Shown in pieces: positions 7,624 through 16,617 of a stretch of DNA of 64,000 bases; position 1 is the first letter of the stretch; the number at the start of each line of letters is the position of its first letter. A program made the position numbers and the translations under genes. This stretch comes from Sporolactobacillus kofuensis (GTDB lineage Bacteria; Bacillota; Bacilli; Bacillales; Sporolactobacillaceae): NCBI RefSeq assembly GCF_042660205.1, contig NZ_JBHSTQ010000001.1, positions 1 through 64,000 on the forward strand, given 5' to 3'. Below the pieces are notes generated by a model. That model worked only from the letters and a program-made list of their open reading frames with translations. It ran no database searches and was not told the DNA's origin.

Positions 7624-9141
7624 TTAAGCCCTATACGGTCCCCTCAATTTCCAAATTTGGTTCAGCATGACCATGAATTCAAAAATCGTAAGAATGGTCA
7701 GCAAGACAAACCCTTGAATCAGATAGGGATTTATTGCGTGCTGAATGGTTGGACTCGTCAAAAGTTGATATTTCCACTTAATAAAGAATGCAAAACTCAC
7801 GATTAAAAGTAGGAAAATAAAAACATAAACAAAAAACTTTGAGCGTGTCTGTCCCGTTTCCGCTCGGTACTGATTTTCCCAACCATCCTGTTTATTTATC
7901 TTGATTTTTGATATCCACACATTCAAATGAATGGCAATTGTAATCCACAAATAGATTTCAGGACTGATTAAAAACGTTGCTAACACGACGTCGATAAACC
8001 GACTATTTGGTGTTTTTATTGTGAGAATTAAATTCAATAGGGATGCAGCGATGACCGGTGTAATCCAGATCCAATTCCAATAAAACTGATCAGTAATTAA
8101 TGCGGTTCCTACTAACGAAACGAACATCAGACGTATAATCAGATTAATAAATAACCCTGCTTCCTGTATCCAAAGCCGCCGAGAGTATTTGGTTTTCAAA
8201 CCATCTTGGAGCATGTAATCTGTCGTACCGGATACCCATTTATTGCGTTGGCTTGAATAAGTATGCAGTGTTTTCATACTATCTACATAACAACGGGCAC
8301 TCTTACTAATCATACAAATCCACCCACATGCCCGAATATATTGCGTCAGCAATAAGTCTTCAGTATCGGACTTATCATCATAAAGACCATTTAACTTATA
8401 ATGATCCCGCACCTCTTTTGCTGCTTCCGGGCGAAAAATACTGCACTGTCCCCCGGCAATCTCAGCAAAGTAATTGCAATATTTTTGTTTCATCGTCCAT
8501 TGGGCGAATTCACGATTTTGCTGTGCCACCCACCAGCGATTGATCGCATTTCCGAACTTTCCATTCCGAATCATTCGTTCCCGATCAGGATTATTGCGTA
8601 ATACCTTCCGCTCGCTCTCAGGCATCAAGCAAATATAATTTGCCGATACTGCGCCTATCTTATGATTATGGCTGAGTTCTGACCAAAGTGTTCGAATGCA
8701 TTCCTTATCAAGATAAACATCAGCATCAATTCCGACGAAAGCAACAATACTCTTCTCATATTCCTTCTGTTGTGTGCCAACCTCTTTGTTATCCGGTTCG
8801 TTTGGATTTCCCCAAAAGAGTTGGTAGAGCTGATTTAAAGCGCCAACCTTCCTTTGCTTATTATGGACCGTGTGCAACAGATAAAGTGACAACTGGTACT
8901 GTGCATTACAAGCTTTGATTACTTTTTCGGTATTGTCCGTGCACTTATCGAGCGCAATAAAAATATCCAATTCTAAACCTTTGGGCAACGACTGTTCCGC
9001 TAAACTCTTGAGAACATCTGAGATGGAGTCCTCTTCGTTGTGTGCAGGAAGCATCACGACGATTCTTGGTGCAAAGGTGCCCGAGGTAAAGATGCGGTTA
9101 TTTACAGCGTCATCGTAAGTGACCACATGCGTTTGATCCAT
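7624..9141 (-). CDS. Membrane-bound family 2 glycosyltransferase (processive type)
   Basis: A 505-residue GT2 enzyme. The cytosolic catalytic half has the nucleotide-binding start VVMLPAHNEE (~residues 28-37), a D-A-D metal-binding motif in GIDADVYL, the E-D pair in TEDLLLTQYIRACGW, and QRNKW in place of the QxxRW of processive synthases. Three to five membrane helices follow. Such enzymes polymerise and export polysaccharides such as poly-N-acetylglucosamine, hyaluronan or cellulose; the polymer here is unknown. No partner export or modification genes are next to it, and it is in a block not part of the usual Bacillus order. The ATG at 9141 has an AAGGG site; an in-frame ATG at 9159 has none. 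Confidence 0.85.
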   Translation of the reverse strand: MDQTHVVTYDDAVNNRIFTSGTFAPRIVVMLPAHNEEDSISDVLKSLAEQSLPKGLELDIFIALDKCTDNTEKVIKACNAQYQLSLYLLHTVHNKQRKVGALNQLYQLFWGNPNEPDNKEVGTQQKEYEKSIVAFVGIDADVYLDKECIRTLWSELSHNHKIGAVSANYICLMPESERKVLRNNPDRERMIRNGKFGNAINRWWVAQQNREFAQWTMKQKYCNYFAEIAGGQCSIFRPEAAKEVRDHYKLNGLYDDKSDTEDLLLTQYIRACGWICMISKSARCYVDSMKTLHTYSSQRNKWVSGTTDYMLQDGLKTKYSRRLWIQEAGLFINLIIRLMFVSLVGTALITDQFYWNWIWITPVIAASLLNLILTIKTPNSRFIDVVLATFLISPEIYLWITIAIHLNVWISKIKINKQDGWENQYRAETGQTRSKFFVYVFIFLLLIVSFAFFIKWKYQLLTSPTIQHAINPYLIQGFVLLTILTIFEFMVMLNQIWKLRGPYRA

Positions 9142-9159
9142 ATTTTGCGTCCCTTCCAT

Positions 9160-9390
9160 ATCATGTGTACAACCATTTCAAAAGAACTATATGATCAGGT
9201 GTTCACATGTATGACATAAAAAAGGTTCGTTTGGAGGGTTTCTTTAGTCTATTGGATGGATCCACCACAAATATGAGTCAGGTTGTGGTGGTCACAAACG
9301 CCTGGGCGCCTCCTCAGAGGGACCTGCATGGTCTTCTCTTCTGGCTCACAATTAAGTCACTCCAATAGAAATCCGTGCGTACTACCAAAC
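9160..9390. other. Intergenic gap with no recognised feature
   Basis: About 230 bp upstream of the minus-strand glycosyltransferase. I see no ORF with a ribosome site and no clear promoter pair. Confidence 0.4.
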
Positions 9391-9434
9391 GAAGAGGGTG
9401 TCTCACAGTCACTAAACTGTGAGACACCCTCTTC
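9391..9434. terminator. Perfect 19-bp inverted repeat after the nitroreductase gene
   Basis: GAAGAGGGTGTCTCACAGT is exactly complementary to ACTGTGAGACACCCTCTTC across a 6-base loop. It lies 29 bp beyond the nitroreductase stop. There is no T-run in either direction, so it may act as a factor-dependent or 3'-protecting hairpin rather than a classic terminator. Confidence 0.65.
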
Positions 9435-9463
9435 TTCGATCATCAAGGATGGTAGTCAAAAAA

Positions 9464-10042
9464 TTATTCGGTGATCCATTCTGTAATTTCAGCAACGGAT
9501 TTACGTTCAGGCACTTTTGGGGTTGTATCCGGATCAGGATAACCCACATAGACAAATCCTAATACTTCTCCATTTTCTGAGACACCGAATTGTTTTTTTG
9601 CTTCTTCAGAATATGCTGCGCCACCGGAACGCCACATTGAGCCAAGTCCCAATGCGTGTGCTGCCAACATCATATTTTCTACACCACAAGCAGTTGCCTC
9701 AACATCTTCGATCTTAACCGCACGAGGATTGTCGCTCGGTTCCATCGTTACAACAATTACAACCGGTGCACGCTTTGCACTGTTCAATCCTTTTTCATAA
9801 GCTGCATCAAGAGTCGCTTGGTCAGCATTTTCCAAGTTCTTCTGATTGACTTTTCCATACACTTCTCCAAGTTTGTTTCTGCCCTCGCCAGTCAGAACTA
9901 TAAAATGCCATGGTTCTGTATTCATATGATTCGGCGCACGTCTTGCAGCATCCAAAATTTGTTCAATTAATTCTTTTGGTGGTTCCTGTTCTGTAACTTT
10001 ACGCACTGAACGTCGTGTGTTTATCGCTTCAATTGTCTCCAT
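9464..10042 (-). CDS. Nitroreductase-family FMN oxidoreductase
   Basis: A 192-residue flavoprotein of the nitroreductase superfamily, likely cytosolic and using NAD(P)H. Visible family marks are the N-terminal RRSVR (FMN phosphate binding), the APNHMNTEPWHFIVL segment (~36-51), and the C-terminal GFVYVGYP. The natural substrate cannot be told. The chosen ATG at 10042 has AAAGGA upstream and begins METIEAINTRRS as in relatives; the frame is open to 10108. It stands alone between hairpins. Confidence 0.85.
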   Translation of the reverse strand: METIEAINTRRSVRKVTEQEPPKELIEQILDAARRAPNHMNTEPWHFIVLTGEGRNKLGEVYGKVNQKNLENADQATLDAAYEKGLNSAKRAPVVIVVTMEPSDNPRAVKIEDVEATACGVENMMLAAHALGLGSMWRSGGAAYSEEAKKQFGVSENGEVLGFVYVGYPDPDTTPKVPERKSVAEITEWITE

Positions 10043-10226
10043 AGCACTCATTCCTTTATAAATAAGTTCATAATTCTTCAGTTTTAGTGTAACATGTGTC
10101 ACAGCCAATCCTCTAGAAATATGCTCGAAACATCGTCATAGCGACAACAGTACAGATAATTTTTTTTGCTCCTATTCCCGTAGGCGTTACGATATACGCG
10201 TTCAGTTACACAACTTTATTTTAACA

Positions 10227-10266
10227 AAACAAGGAAACCTTCACCAAAGCAAAGGTTCCCTTGTTT
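10227..10266 (-). terminator. Terminator of the DUF4190 gene
   Basis: On the minus strand AAACAAGGGAACCTT pairs with AAGGTTTCCTTGTTT, followed by TGTTAAAATAA. It is directly after the stop of the gene at 10269. Confidence 0.75.
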
Positions 10267-10268
10267 AC

Positions 10269-10637
10269 TTAATAAAAAAGTGGCGAGAACAGCTGGATCA
10301 ACACAGCAATACAACCAATACCGATTGCCCAGCCTCCCAAAGCACGTGCGCCTTGCCTAAGGGCAATGTAACCGATGATAATACCGGCAATACCTAAGAC
10401 GATTGGCATAAAGAACAAGGCAATAATTGAGACAATTAATGCACACCAGCCAATCCCCTTACCGCCCTCAGCTACTCGTCGATGATCGGTATCCAGTCGA
10501 TCCCCATCTCTTCGCGATCGTCCCGCTTCCGGATCATATTGATCAGCAGTCAGTTCGTTCGCATACTCCTCATTATTATAAGCACTTCGCTTATCGTATA
10601 ATGAGTCTTCTTTGTGATAATGATCCTTATCAGCCAC
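10269..10637 (-). CDS. DUF4190-type small membrane protein
   Basis: A 122-residue protein whose first ~60 residues are hydrophilic and rich in Asp, Arg and Tyr, followed by two hydrophobic helices (CALIVSIIALFFMPIVLGI and GIGCIAVLIQLF) linked by IIGYIALRQGARALGGWAI, the DUF4190 signature. Function is unknown; the family appears in Gram-positive envelopes. GTG start at 10637 with GAGGGG upstream. It is monocistronic. Confidence 0.7.
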   Translation of the reverse strand: MADKDHYHKEDSLYDKRSAYNNEEYANELTADQYDPEAGRSRRDGDRLDTDHRRVAEGGKGIGWCALIVSIIALFFMPIVLGIAGIIIGYIALRQGARALGGWAIGIGCIAVLIQLFSPLFY

Positions 10638-10716
10638 AACGACCCCTCACTTTCATTTTAGGATCGATTATAGTTTGACTCATAAAGGGAGTTTTCACAG
10701 ATGTACTTTATGGAAA

Positions 10717-11706
10717 TTACGGAGAGACAAACGGTAGGAAGAAGCTCACCGTTGTACCTTGATGTGGGATGCTGCTCACGCAGAAGGTTCCTCGATGTTC
10801 CGCGATGATCTTCTTACATAATGATAGTCCAATTCCGGTTCCTTTTGACTTCGTCGTAAATAACGGTTGACCAAGATTATTCAATACATCCGTGTCCATT
10901 CCGGGGCCATTATCACTAAGAGAAAAACGGTACCCTTTATCCTCAACACTTCCGCGAAAAAAAATCTTTTTTTCAAATACTTGCCCCTCAAATGATTCGA
11001 GTGCATTACGCAGTAAATTAATCATCACTTGTTTCATCTTATTAACATCGATTTTGCAATAGTTCTCAGAATACGTCACATCATAATCAAAATTAACTTT
11101 ATTAACCATACATTCAGCAGAAAGCAACGAAATAATCGACTTACAGAGCGCGTCGGGATTCATTTCTTTGTAATTGCATTTACGAAATGACATTGTCAAA
11201 TAATTTTCTAATATAGTGTACATTCTGTCAATTTCAGATAAAATAACCGGTTGATACTTTTCATATTCCTTTGTGTACTCACTTAATTGTAAAAAACCCT
11301 TAATGATCGTCAGTGGATTCCTCAACTCATGTGCAAATTCAGCAGAAAGACGCGTCATCATTTGTGTACGATAACCCACCAAATTTATCTTTCCATCCTT
11401 AGAGAACCCATTATATAAAGTACCAAGATCATGATTACTGACTTTATCTTGCAACAAAGCAGTGACAATATCATTGCTCTCTGAGAGCGTTTTTAGATAA
11501 GTTTTCGCTTCCATTGCAACATGGTCTGAAAAGAAATTCAAAAAATGTGTACCAAATTGATTCACCAATGCTTGTCCATTTTTGTTGCACTCCAATACTC
11601 TTCCATCAGGAGTGAGGCAGAAACGCATTTCCAAAGATAACTGTTCTTCGAATTGATCTTTTTCAGTAACAGAAAGAAACGAATCATGGTAAATAATGGT
11701 TATCAC
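10717..11706 (-). CDS. Soluble orphan sensor histidine kinase (sporulation-kinase-like)
   Basis: A 329-residue kinase without membrane helices. The N-terminal ~110 residues look like one divergent PAS-type domain (MRFCLTPDGRVLECN). The H-box FAHELRNPLTIIKGF (~125-139) is followed by N-box NLLRNALESF, G1 DNGPGM and G2 GTGIGLSL. No response regulator is adjacent, as is usual for kinases that feed the Spo0F-Spo0A phosphorelay, and Sda (59766-59936), an inhibitor of such kinases, is in the same window; the role is inference. The start is uncertain: the GTG at 11706 overlaps its own AGGGGGA site. Confidence 0.8.
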   Translation of the reverse strand: MITIIYHDSFLSVTEKDQFEEQLSLEMRFCLTPDGRVLECNKNGQALVNQFGTHFLNFFSDHVAMEAKTYLKTLSESNDIVTALLQDKVSNHDLGTLYNGFSKDGKINLVGYRTQMMTRLSAEFAHELRNPLTIIKGFLQLSEYTKEYEKYQPVILSEIDRMYTILENYLTMSFRKCNYKEMNPDALCKSIISLLSAECMVNKVNFDYDVTYSENYCKIDVNKMKQVMINLLRNALESFEGQVFEKKIFFRGSVEDKGYRFSLSDNGPGMDTDVLNNLGQPLFTTKSKGTGIGLSLCKKIIAEHRGTFCVSSIPHQGTTVSFFLPFVSP

Positions 11707-11917
11707 TCCCCCTGCAATAGTAACATTTCCCTAATCAACATTCCCCAAAAAGATGAAACCTTTGTGTTCAGACACATAGCACTAGTCAAACCGCTCAATT
11801 AAGTATCTTTATTTGTGTTTTGGAATATTAATTCTGAATGACACTTCGCAGTTTGCGATGAACCTCTGTCGATCATTTGGAACACATTTTTTCTATTTAT
11901 TGTTCTTATTGACATTA

Positions 11918-11947
11918 ATTATACTGTAAACCCGGATCGAGTGACAA
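11918..11947 (-). promoter_or_regulatory. Candidate sigma-A promoter for the histidine kinase
   Basis: On the minus strand TTGTCA, an 18-bp spacer, then TATAAT. It points at the kinase with a leader of about 200 bases. Apart from this the 11707-12082 gap shows no gene. Confidence 0.5.
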
Positions 11948-12082
11948 TTTTTATTGGAAATTATTGTTAGACACTTTTCGACTTATTTCTGAACAATCTG
12001 TTTTTAATTATTCTTCATCTTTATCCAAAATTGATCATAGAGTATAGGTGTATTGATTAATGAATGAACAGGAGCGAATGAT

Positions 12083-12346
12083 GTGAATCCATTTATTGAG
12101 CAAATGGTGATCCAAAAAATGAATCAATTAACACCTGATGAGCTGCTCCACTACGCAGTCCAATATGGTATACCGATCACTGAGGAACAAGCGAGTCAGG
12201 TCACCAAACGTATTCACAATAAGCAAATCAATCCATTCAAGCCTGAAGGACAGAAGCAACTCCGGAAAATACTTGACGAAGTAATCGATCCTGAACTTGC
12301 CGAAAGCCTTGAGAAGCAATTTGAACAACTCGCCAAACGTTTGTAG
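12083..12346 (+). CDS. yqfT: YqfT-like DUF2624 protein
   Basis: An 87-residue soluble, probably helical protein of unknown function. MNPFIEQMVIQKMNQLTPDEL and the TEEQASQVTKRI segment are typical of DUF2624. B. subtilis yqfT is next to the endonuclease IV gene yqfS, as here with nfo at 12647, although on the opposite strand in this window. GTG start at 12083 with GGAG eight bases before. Confidence 0.8.
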   Translation: MNPFIEQMVIQKMNQLTPDELLHYAVQYGIPITEEQASQVTKRIHNKQINPFKPEGQKQLRKILDEVIDPELAESLEKQFEQLAKRL

Positions 12347-12417
12347 GCATCATTCTTTAGATTTAGAGATAAACGGGACATAGCTCGCCAAGTACTGATT
12401 TTTGATTTGATTTTACT

Positions 12418-12528
12418 TTAATTGCTCGCATGCCACGGGCGATCCGTGAGCCTCCTCAATCTAACTGCTGTCCGCGGGATCTCTCTTTGCCAGCATCCTC
12501 TGGTGCGGTTCCGTAAGCGTCTCGCATC
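12418..12528 (-). repeat. Dispersed intergenic repeat, copy B (long form)
   Basis: On the minus strand GATGCGAGACGCTTACGG, then GAGAGATCCCGCGGA, GGAGGCTCACGGATCGCC and GCATGCGAGC, matching copy A (4218-4331) block by block. It lies between yqfT and the nfo terminator and is non-coding. Confidence 0.75.
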
Positions 12529-12569
12529 GTCGCTGCTTTATTAAGCAAAAACCTTATATTTTCTTTTTT

Positions 12570-12618
12570 TAAAAAAACGCATTCCGACCTTGGATGATAA
12601 TCCAATACCGGAATGCGT
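12570..12618 (-). terminator. Terminator of nfo
   Basis: ACGCATTCCG pairs perfectly with CGGAATGCGT, with an inner GGAT/ATCC stem, followed on the minus strand by seven T. Confidence 0.9.
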
Positions 12619-12646
12619 GATCAGCATTATTATTAAACGCACCTGC

Positions 12647-13549
12647 TCAGGATTGTTCCTCAATACTCTGCAAAAGATGATCGTTAAATTTTTGACTTTT
12701 GAACATCTCAATTTCATATTTATACGGTGGCTTTTTATTTTTTTTATCCGTTCCCACATAAGGTGTTTCAAGAATTTTCGGCAAGTCCTCCAACTGAGGA
12801 TGATGCACAATCGCATTCAATGCATCAAAACCAATGGATCCAAGACCGATATTCTCGTGACGGTCCTTTCTTGCACCTTGAACGTTCTTACTGTCATTAA
12901 TATGGAGGACTTGAATCCTTTCAACCCCAATGACATGATCAAATTCATTAAGCACACCATCAAAATCATCCTTAACTGAATAACCCGCATCATTCGTGTG
13001 ACAAGTATCAAAGCAGATCGAAATTTTGTCATCAAGATGAACCCCATCGATAATTTTTGCGAGATGCTCAAATTGATAGCCACATTCGCTTCCTTTTCCC
13101 GCCATAGTCTCGAGTGCGATTTGAACCTTATCTCTGGGTTCAAGTACTTCATTCAATCCTTCAATGATCTTCTTTATGCCTGCATCGACCCCAGCACCGA
13201 CATGTGCTCCGGGATGCAGGACAATTTGCTTTGCGCCAATTGCCTCAGCGCGATCAATCTCCTTGCGAAGAAAAGCAACACCTAGGGCAAATGTTTCTGG
13301 TTTCACAGTATTCGCTATATTTATGATATAAGGCGCGTGAACGACCACTTCTTCAATCCCATTTGCACTCATATGCGCACGGCCCGCATCAATATTTAAC
13401 TTTTCAATAGGTTTTCGGACGGTATTCTGTGGTGCGCCCGTATAAACCATCATTACATTTTCTCCAAATGACACGGCTTCTTCGCTAGAGCCAAGAAGCA
13501 TTTTTGTTCCTGACATATGGACATGCGATCCAATTTTCAGCACTGACAT
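12647..13549 (-). CDS. nfo: Endonuclease IV (AP endonuclease)
   Basis: A zinc-dependent TIM-barrel enzyme that cuts DNA 5' of abasic sites in base excision repair; the B. subtilis orthologue (YqfS) protects spores. Metal-ligand motifs are visible along the chain: GSHVHMSG at the start, VVHAPYIIN, VLHPGAHVG, IALETMAGKG (Glu), CFDTCHTNDAGY (Asp and His), and HINDSK. The 300 residues span a full-length family member. It has its own terminator and lies in the yqf order between yqfT and yqfQ. Confidence 0.95.
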   Translation of the reverse strand: MSVLKIGSHVHMSGTKMLLGSSEEAVSFGENVMMVYTGAPQNTVRKPIEKLNIDAGRAHMSANGIEEVVVHAPYIINIANTVKPETFALGVAFLRKEIDRAEAIGAKQIVLHPGAHVGAGVDAGIKKIIEGLNEVLEPRDKVQIALETMAGKGSECGYQFEHLAKIIDGVHLDDKISICFDTCHTNDAGYSVKDDFDGVLNEFDHVIGVERIQVLHINDSKNVQGARKDRHENIGLGSIGFDALNAIVHHPQLEDLPKILETPYVGTDKKNKKPPYKYEIEMFKSQKFNDHLLQSIEEQS

Positions 13550-13737
13550 TCCCTCCTCTGTACTTAGTTATTTTAACATATTTATTGGGGATCACCTTAT
13601 TTTCATTAACTCCGCTCTTGTCACTGAAACGTTCATGATGCATAAACTGATTATCAGCGAGTGGCCCAATTTCTACACATCACTTCATTCAATAGTCTTC
13701 AACGAATTCGAATAAAGTAAAAAGAAAGGAATGAATC

Positions 13738-14331
13738 ATGATGCCTGCTTTTGATAATGGACCTCAACAACCATTTTTTTGGAATCGGCCATCACAAATG
13801 ACACAAGCACCCATCCAGCCGAACCGTGGTTTTCCGCCTATTTTTCCATCAATGGGCCCACCACAGCCGCCTGCTCCGGCAGCTCCAACGCCTGGACTTG
13901 GTGGATTAAGTGGACTGATTTCATCCTTTCTTTCACCAGGATCGGCAGGAACATCAGGATTCGGAGGCAGCAACCTTTTTTCGATGATCGGAAATGCACA
14001 AAAAGCGATTCAGACTGCTCAAACTGTTCTCCCAATGATTCAACAGTTTGGACCAATGATTAAAAATGCGCCTGCACTACTGAGTGTCCTAAAAACTATG
14101 CAGAGCGATCCAGTAACAGAGGATACAGCTCAAGATGAGAAAAAAGTGGAGAGCGATTTGACCAAGGGTGATGAAGCGATCAAAGCGCCGATAAATTCTG
14201 CAGCATCGCCTGACGGTGAGCATGCAACTAAAACGCCAAAGCCTAAGAGCCAATCGACAGCGCAGTTCACGAATTTATTATCTAGTGAGCAAATACCAAC
14301 AAAGCCCTCATTACCACGAATGTATATTTAG
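13738..14331 (+). CDS. yqfQ: YqfQ/VrrA-like proline-rich protein
   Basis: A 197-residue protein with a proline-rich N-terminus (residues 1-50), a glycine-rich stretch, and a conserved helical block FSMIGNAQKAIQTAQTVLPM followed by KNAPALLSVLKTM, then a charged tail. The central block is the YqfQ/VrrA signature. No catalytic residues are visible, and the role is unknown, possibly spore-surface related. It precedes ispH on the same strand, as in B. subtilis. ATG with AAAGGA upstream. Confidence 0.75.
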   Translation: MMPAFDNGPQQPFFWNRPSQMTQAPIQPNRGFPPIFPSMGPPQPPAPAAPTPGLGGLSGLISSFLSPGSAGTSGFGGSNLFSMIGNAQKAIQTAQTVLPMIQQFGPMIKNAPALLSVLKTMQSDPVTEDTAQDEKKVESDLTKGDEAIKAPINSAASPDGEHATKTPKPKSQSTAQFTNLLSSEQIPTKPSLPRMYI

Positions 14332-14420
14332 TACAGCACAGATTCATTGTGTTCATGACATCGCTCATTTATAATGACTTAAGAAGTACTCAATGCAGAT
14401 TTTCAGAACGGGGAGATTAT

Positions 14421-15386
14421 ATGAAAGTAATTAAAGTCTCACCGCGAGGCTATTGCTATGGTGTCGTCGATGCCCTTGTCATCGCCAGACAAGCTGCCAT
14501 GAATCCAGACTTGCCAAGACCCATCTATATCTTGGGGATGATTGTTCATAATCACCATGTCACGGAAGCGCTAAAAGAAGATGGCGTCATCACGCTTGAT
14601 ATTCGCGGAAAAAAAAGAATTGATCTTCTTCAGGAAATTGATCACGGCACAGTGATTTTCACCGCACATGGTGTCTCACCTGAAGTTCGAAGAATAGCGA
14701 AAGAAAAAGGACTTACAGCAATTGATGCAACTTGTCCGGATGTAACGAAAACCCATAATTTGATTGAAGAAAAGAAAAAAGATGGTTATCATGTCATTTA
14801 TATCGGAAAAAAAGGCCATCCGGAACCCGAAGGCGCAATTGGCGTTGCTCCCGACATTGTCCATCTCGTTGAAACGGTCGAAGATGTTGATCAACTTCAA
14901 ATAAAGACGGACAAGATCATCATTACCAATCAAACAACCATGAGTCAATGGGATGTTATCGATATTATGAATTATATTAAAACGAAGTATCCCAAAGCAG
15001 AAAATTGTAATGAAATTTGTCACGCGACCCAGACACGTCAAGAAGCAGTGGCTTCACAAGCAAAGGAAGCTGATTTGCTCATCGTCGTCGGGGATCCACG
15101 AAGCAATAATTCGAACAGGCTCGCTCAAGTATCTCAGGAAGTTGCCCATACGCGATCCTATCGAATTGGTGACCTTTCAGAGCTTAAGTTGGAATGGCTC
15201 AAGGATGTTGGAACCGTTGCAGTCACGGCTGGTGCTTCAACGCCAACTCAACTGACCAAGGAAGTCATCCTCTTTCTTGATCAGTATGATCCTAACGATC
15301 CGCATACTTGGTCAATAGAGAGTCAAGCTGCAAAAAATAAAAACATACTGCCAAAAGTTAAATTAAAGCATCAGGTCAATAAATAA
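14421..15386 (+). CDS. ispH: 4-hydroxy-3-methylbut-2-enyl diphosphate reductase IspH
   Basis: The last MEP-pathway enzyme, reducing HMBPP to IPP and DMAPP with a 4Fe-4S cluster. The three cysteine ligands are in PRGYCYGV (~12), DATCPDVTK (~96) and EICHATQTRQ (~197). Other marks are GMIVHNHHV and FTAHGVS. ATG at 14421 has GGGGAG upstream and gives 321 residues, the usual size; the frame is open to 14349 but that extension is not conserved. It works with IspG encoded at 6435-7544. A hairpin terminator follows. Confidence 0.97.
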   Translation: MKVIKVSPRGYCYGVVDALVIARQAAMNPDLPRPIYILGMIVHNHHVTEALKEDGVITLDIRGKKRIDLLQEIDHGTVIFTAHGVSPEVRRIAKEKGLTAIDATCPDVTKTHNLIEEKKKDGYHVIYIGKKGHPEPEGAIGVAPDIVHLVETVEDVDQLQIKTDKIIITNQTTMSQWDVIDIMNYIKTKYPKAENCNEICHATQTRQEAVASQAKEADLLIVVGDPRSNNSNRLAQVSQEVAHTRSYRIGDLSELKLEWLKDVGTVAVTAGASTPTQLTKEVILFLDQYDPNDPHTWSIESQAAKNKNILPKVKLKHQVNK

Positions 15387-15399
15387 ACGCTTGAAAGCG

Positions 15400-15440
15400 A
15401 ATAGAGAGAGAATGGTCGCTGCCATTCCCTCTCTATTTTT
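15400..15440. terminator. Bidirectional terminator between ispH and yqfO
   Basis: ATAGAGAGAGAATGG pairs with CCATTCCCTCTCTAT, with T-run on the right. It separates two convergent genes. Confidence 0.88.
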
Positions 15441-15462
15441 TCAATAGAATATGCTGAGCGCC

Positions 15463-16587
15463 TCAGACAACAAAATGAAAAGGGTTTGTTACGGATTCCG
15501 AGACAATCACTTCTGTATCCTTGTGTTCCTGAGCAATTACGTCACTCAAATAAGCTTTGACCCCTTGTTTCATCACAGATTCAATATGATGTCCGGCATC
15601 AATAACATTTAATCCGCAAAGCAAGGCATCATGGGCAGTGTGGTAGTAGATATCACCCGTGATTAATACATCAGCACCTTGATATTTTGCATAAGGGATT
15701 AAACTATTTCCGTCGCCACCTGAAATAGCAACGGTCTTAATCTTTGCGTCTGGCGATCCAACAGCCCTCAGTCCTTCGAGCCCGAATTTTTCTTTGACGC
15801 GTTGACAGTAGTCTCTGAAAAGAATCGGTTCTGTGAGTTGTCCGATCCTTCCAAGTCCATATGTCTTTCCTTGATTTTGCATCGGGATAACATCGTAGGC
15901 AACTTCTTCATAGGGATGCGCTTTGATCATTTTTTGGATCAAGGCATGCAGCAAATGCTCTGGAACGAGTACTTCAATCTTTTGCTCCGTCACTTTTTCA
16001 AGTGCTCCGACACCCCCCAAATAGGGGTTTGCACCCTTCTCCGGTCGGAAAGCCCCTTCGCCCTGTACACTAAATGAGCAATGAGAGTACTTACCAATAG
16101 TTCCCCCACCTGCATCACCGAGTACCTCTCTCAGCCGTTCGGCATGACTTACAGGGACATACACTGATAATTTAAAAAGTGCTTCGTGGAAACTGGGTTG
16201 CAAGATGTCCGTGTGCGTGAGTCCAAGTTGATCAGCCAGCATATCATTAACGCCACCGTCTGCTAGATCAAGATTTGTGTGCGCAGCATAGACGGCAATA
16301 TCATTTTTAATGCATTTCGTGACAATTTTTCCTTGACCTTCATCTGATCGAACATTTTTCAAGGGATGAAATATCAGAGGATGATGGGCAATGATTAAAT
16401 CCACATTCTTCTCAGCAGCTTCATCCGCAACATTTTCTAATACATCTAAAGTAACCATGACTTTTTTTATCTTCTTATGTAAAGTTCCAACCAACAGACC
16501 AATTTTGTCATGCTCATAAGCTAATTTCTTCGGCGCCCATTCTTCAAAGCGCTGAATTAAACGATCTCCTGAAATCCACTGATGCAC
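15463..16587 (-). CDS. yqfO: Nif3-like dinuclear metal-centre protein YqfO
   Basis: A 374-residue member of the NIF3/YbgI family with the three-part layout of B. subtilis YqfO: an N-terminal half with the metal-binding IIAHHPLIFHPL (~residues 68-79), a central PII/CutA-like insert (~130-230), and a C-terminal half with ISGGDGNSLI and VLITGDIYYH. Some relatives hydrolyse GTP to assemble FAPy ligands; the cellular role is unsettled. The GTG at 16587 is preferred: GGAGGAG is 6 bases upstream, and the resulting start aligns one-to-one with the B. subtilis protein; the ATG at 16602 includes that site. It is 30 bp downstream of trmK and probably cotranscribed. Confidence 0.9.
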   Translation of the reverse strand: MHQWISGDRLIQRFEEWAPKKLAYEHDKIGLLVGTLHKKIKKVMVTLDVLENVADEAAEKNVDLIIAHHPLIFHPLKNVRSDEGQGKIVTKCIKNDIAVYAAHTNLDLADGGVNDMLADQLGLTHTDILQPSFHEALFKLSVYVPVSHAERLREVLGDAGGGTIGKYSHCSFSVQGEGAFRPEKGANPYLGGVGALEKVTEQKIEVLVPEHLLHALIQKMIKAHPYEEVAYDVIPMQNQGKTYGLGRIGQLTEPILFRDYCQRVKEKFGLEGLRAVGSPDAKIKTVAISGGDGNSLIPYAKYQGADVLITGDIYYHTAHDALLCGLNVIDAGHHIESVMKQGVKAYLSDVIAQEHKDTEVIVSESVTNPFHFVV

Positions 16588-16617
16588 GTTGATCTCCTCC
16601 ATTTAGCTCTTTTGAAC

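Noticed and set aside
10160..10195. CGCCTACGGGAATAGGAGC on the minus strand as a further repeat copy
   Set aside because: Only one block resembles the repeat family; too short to call.
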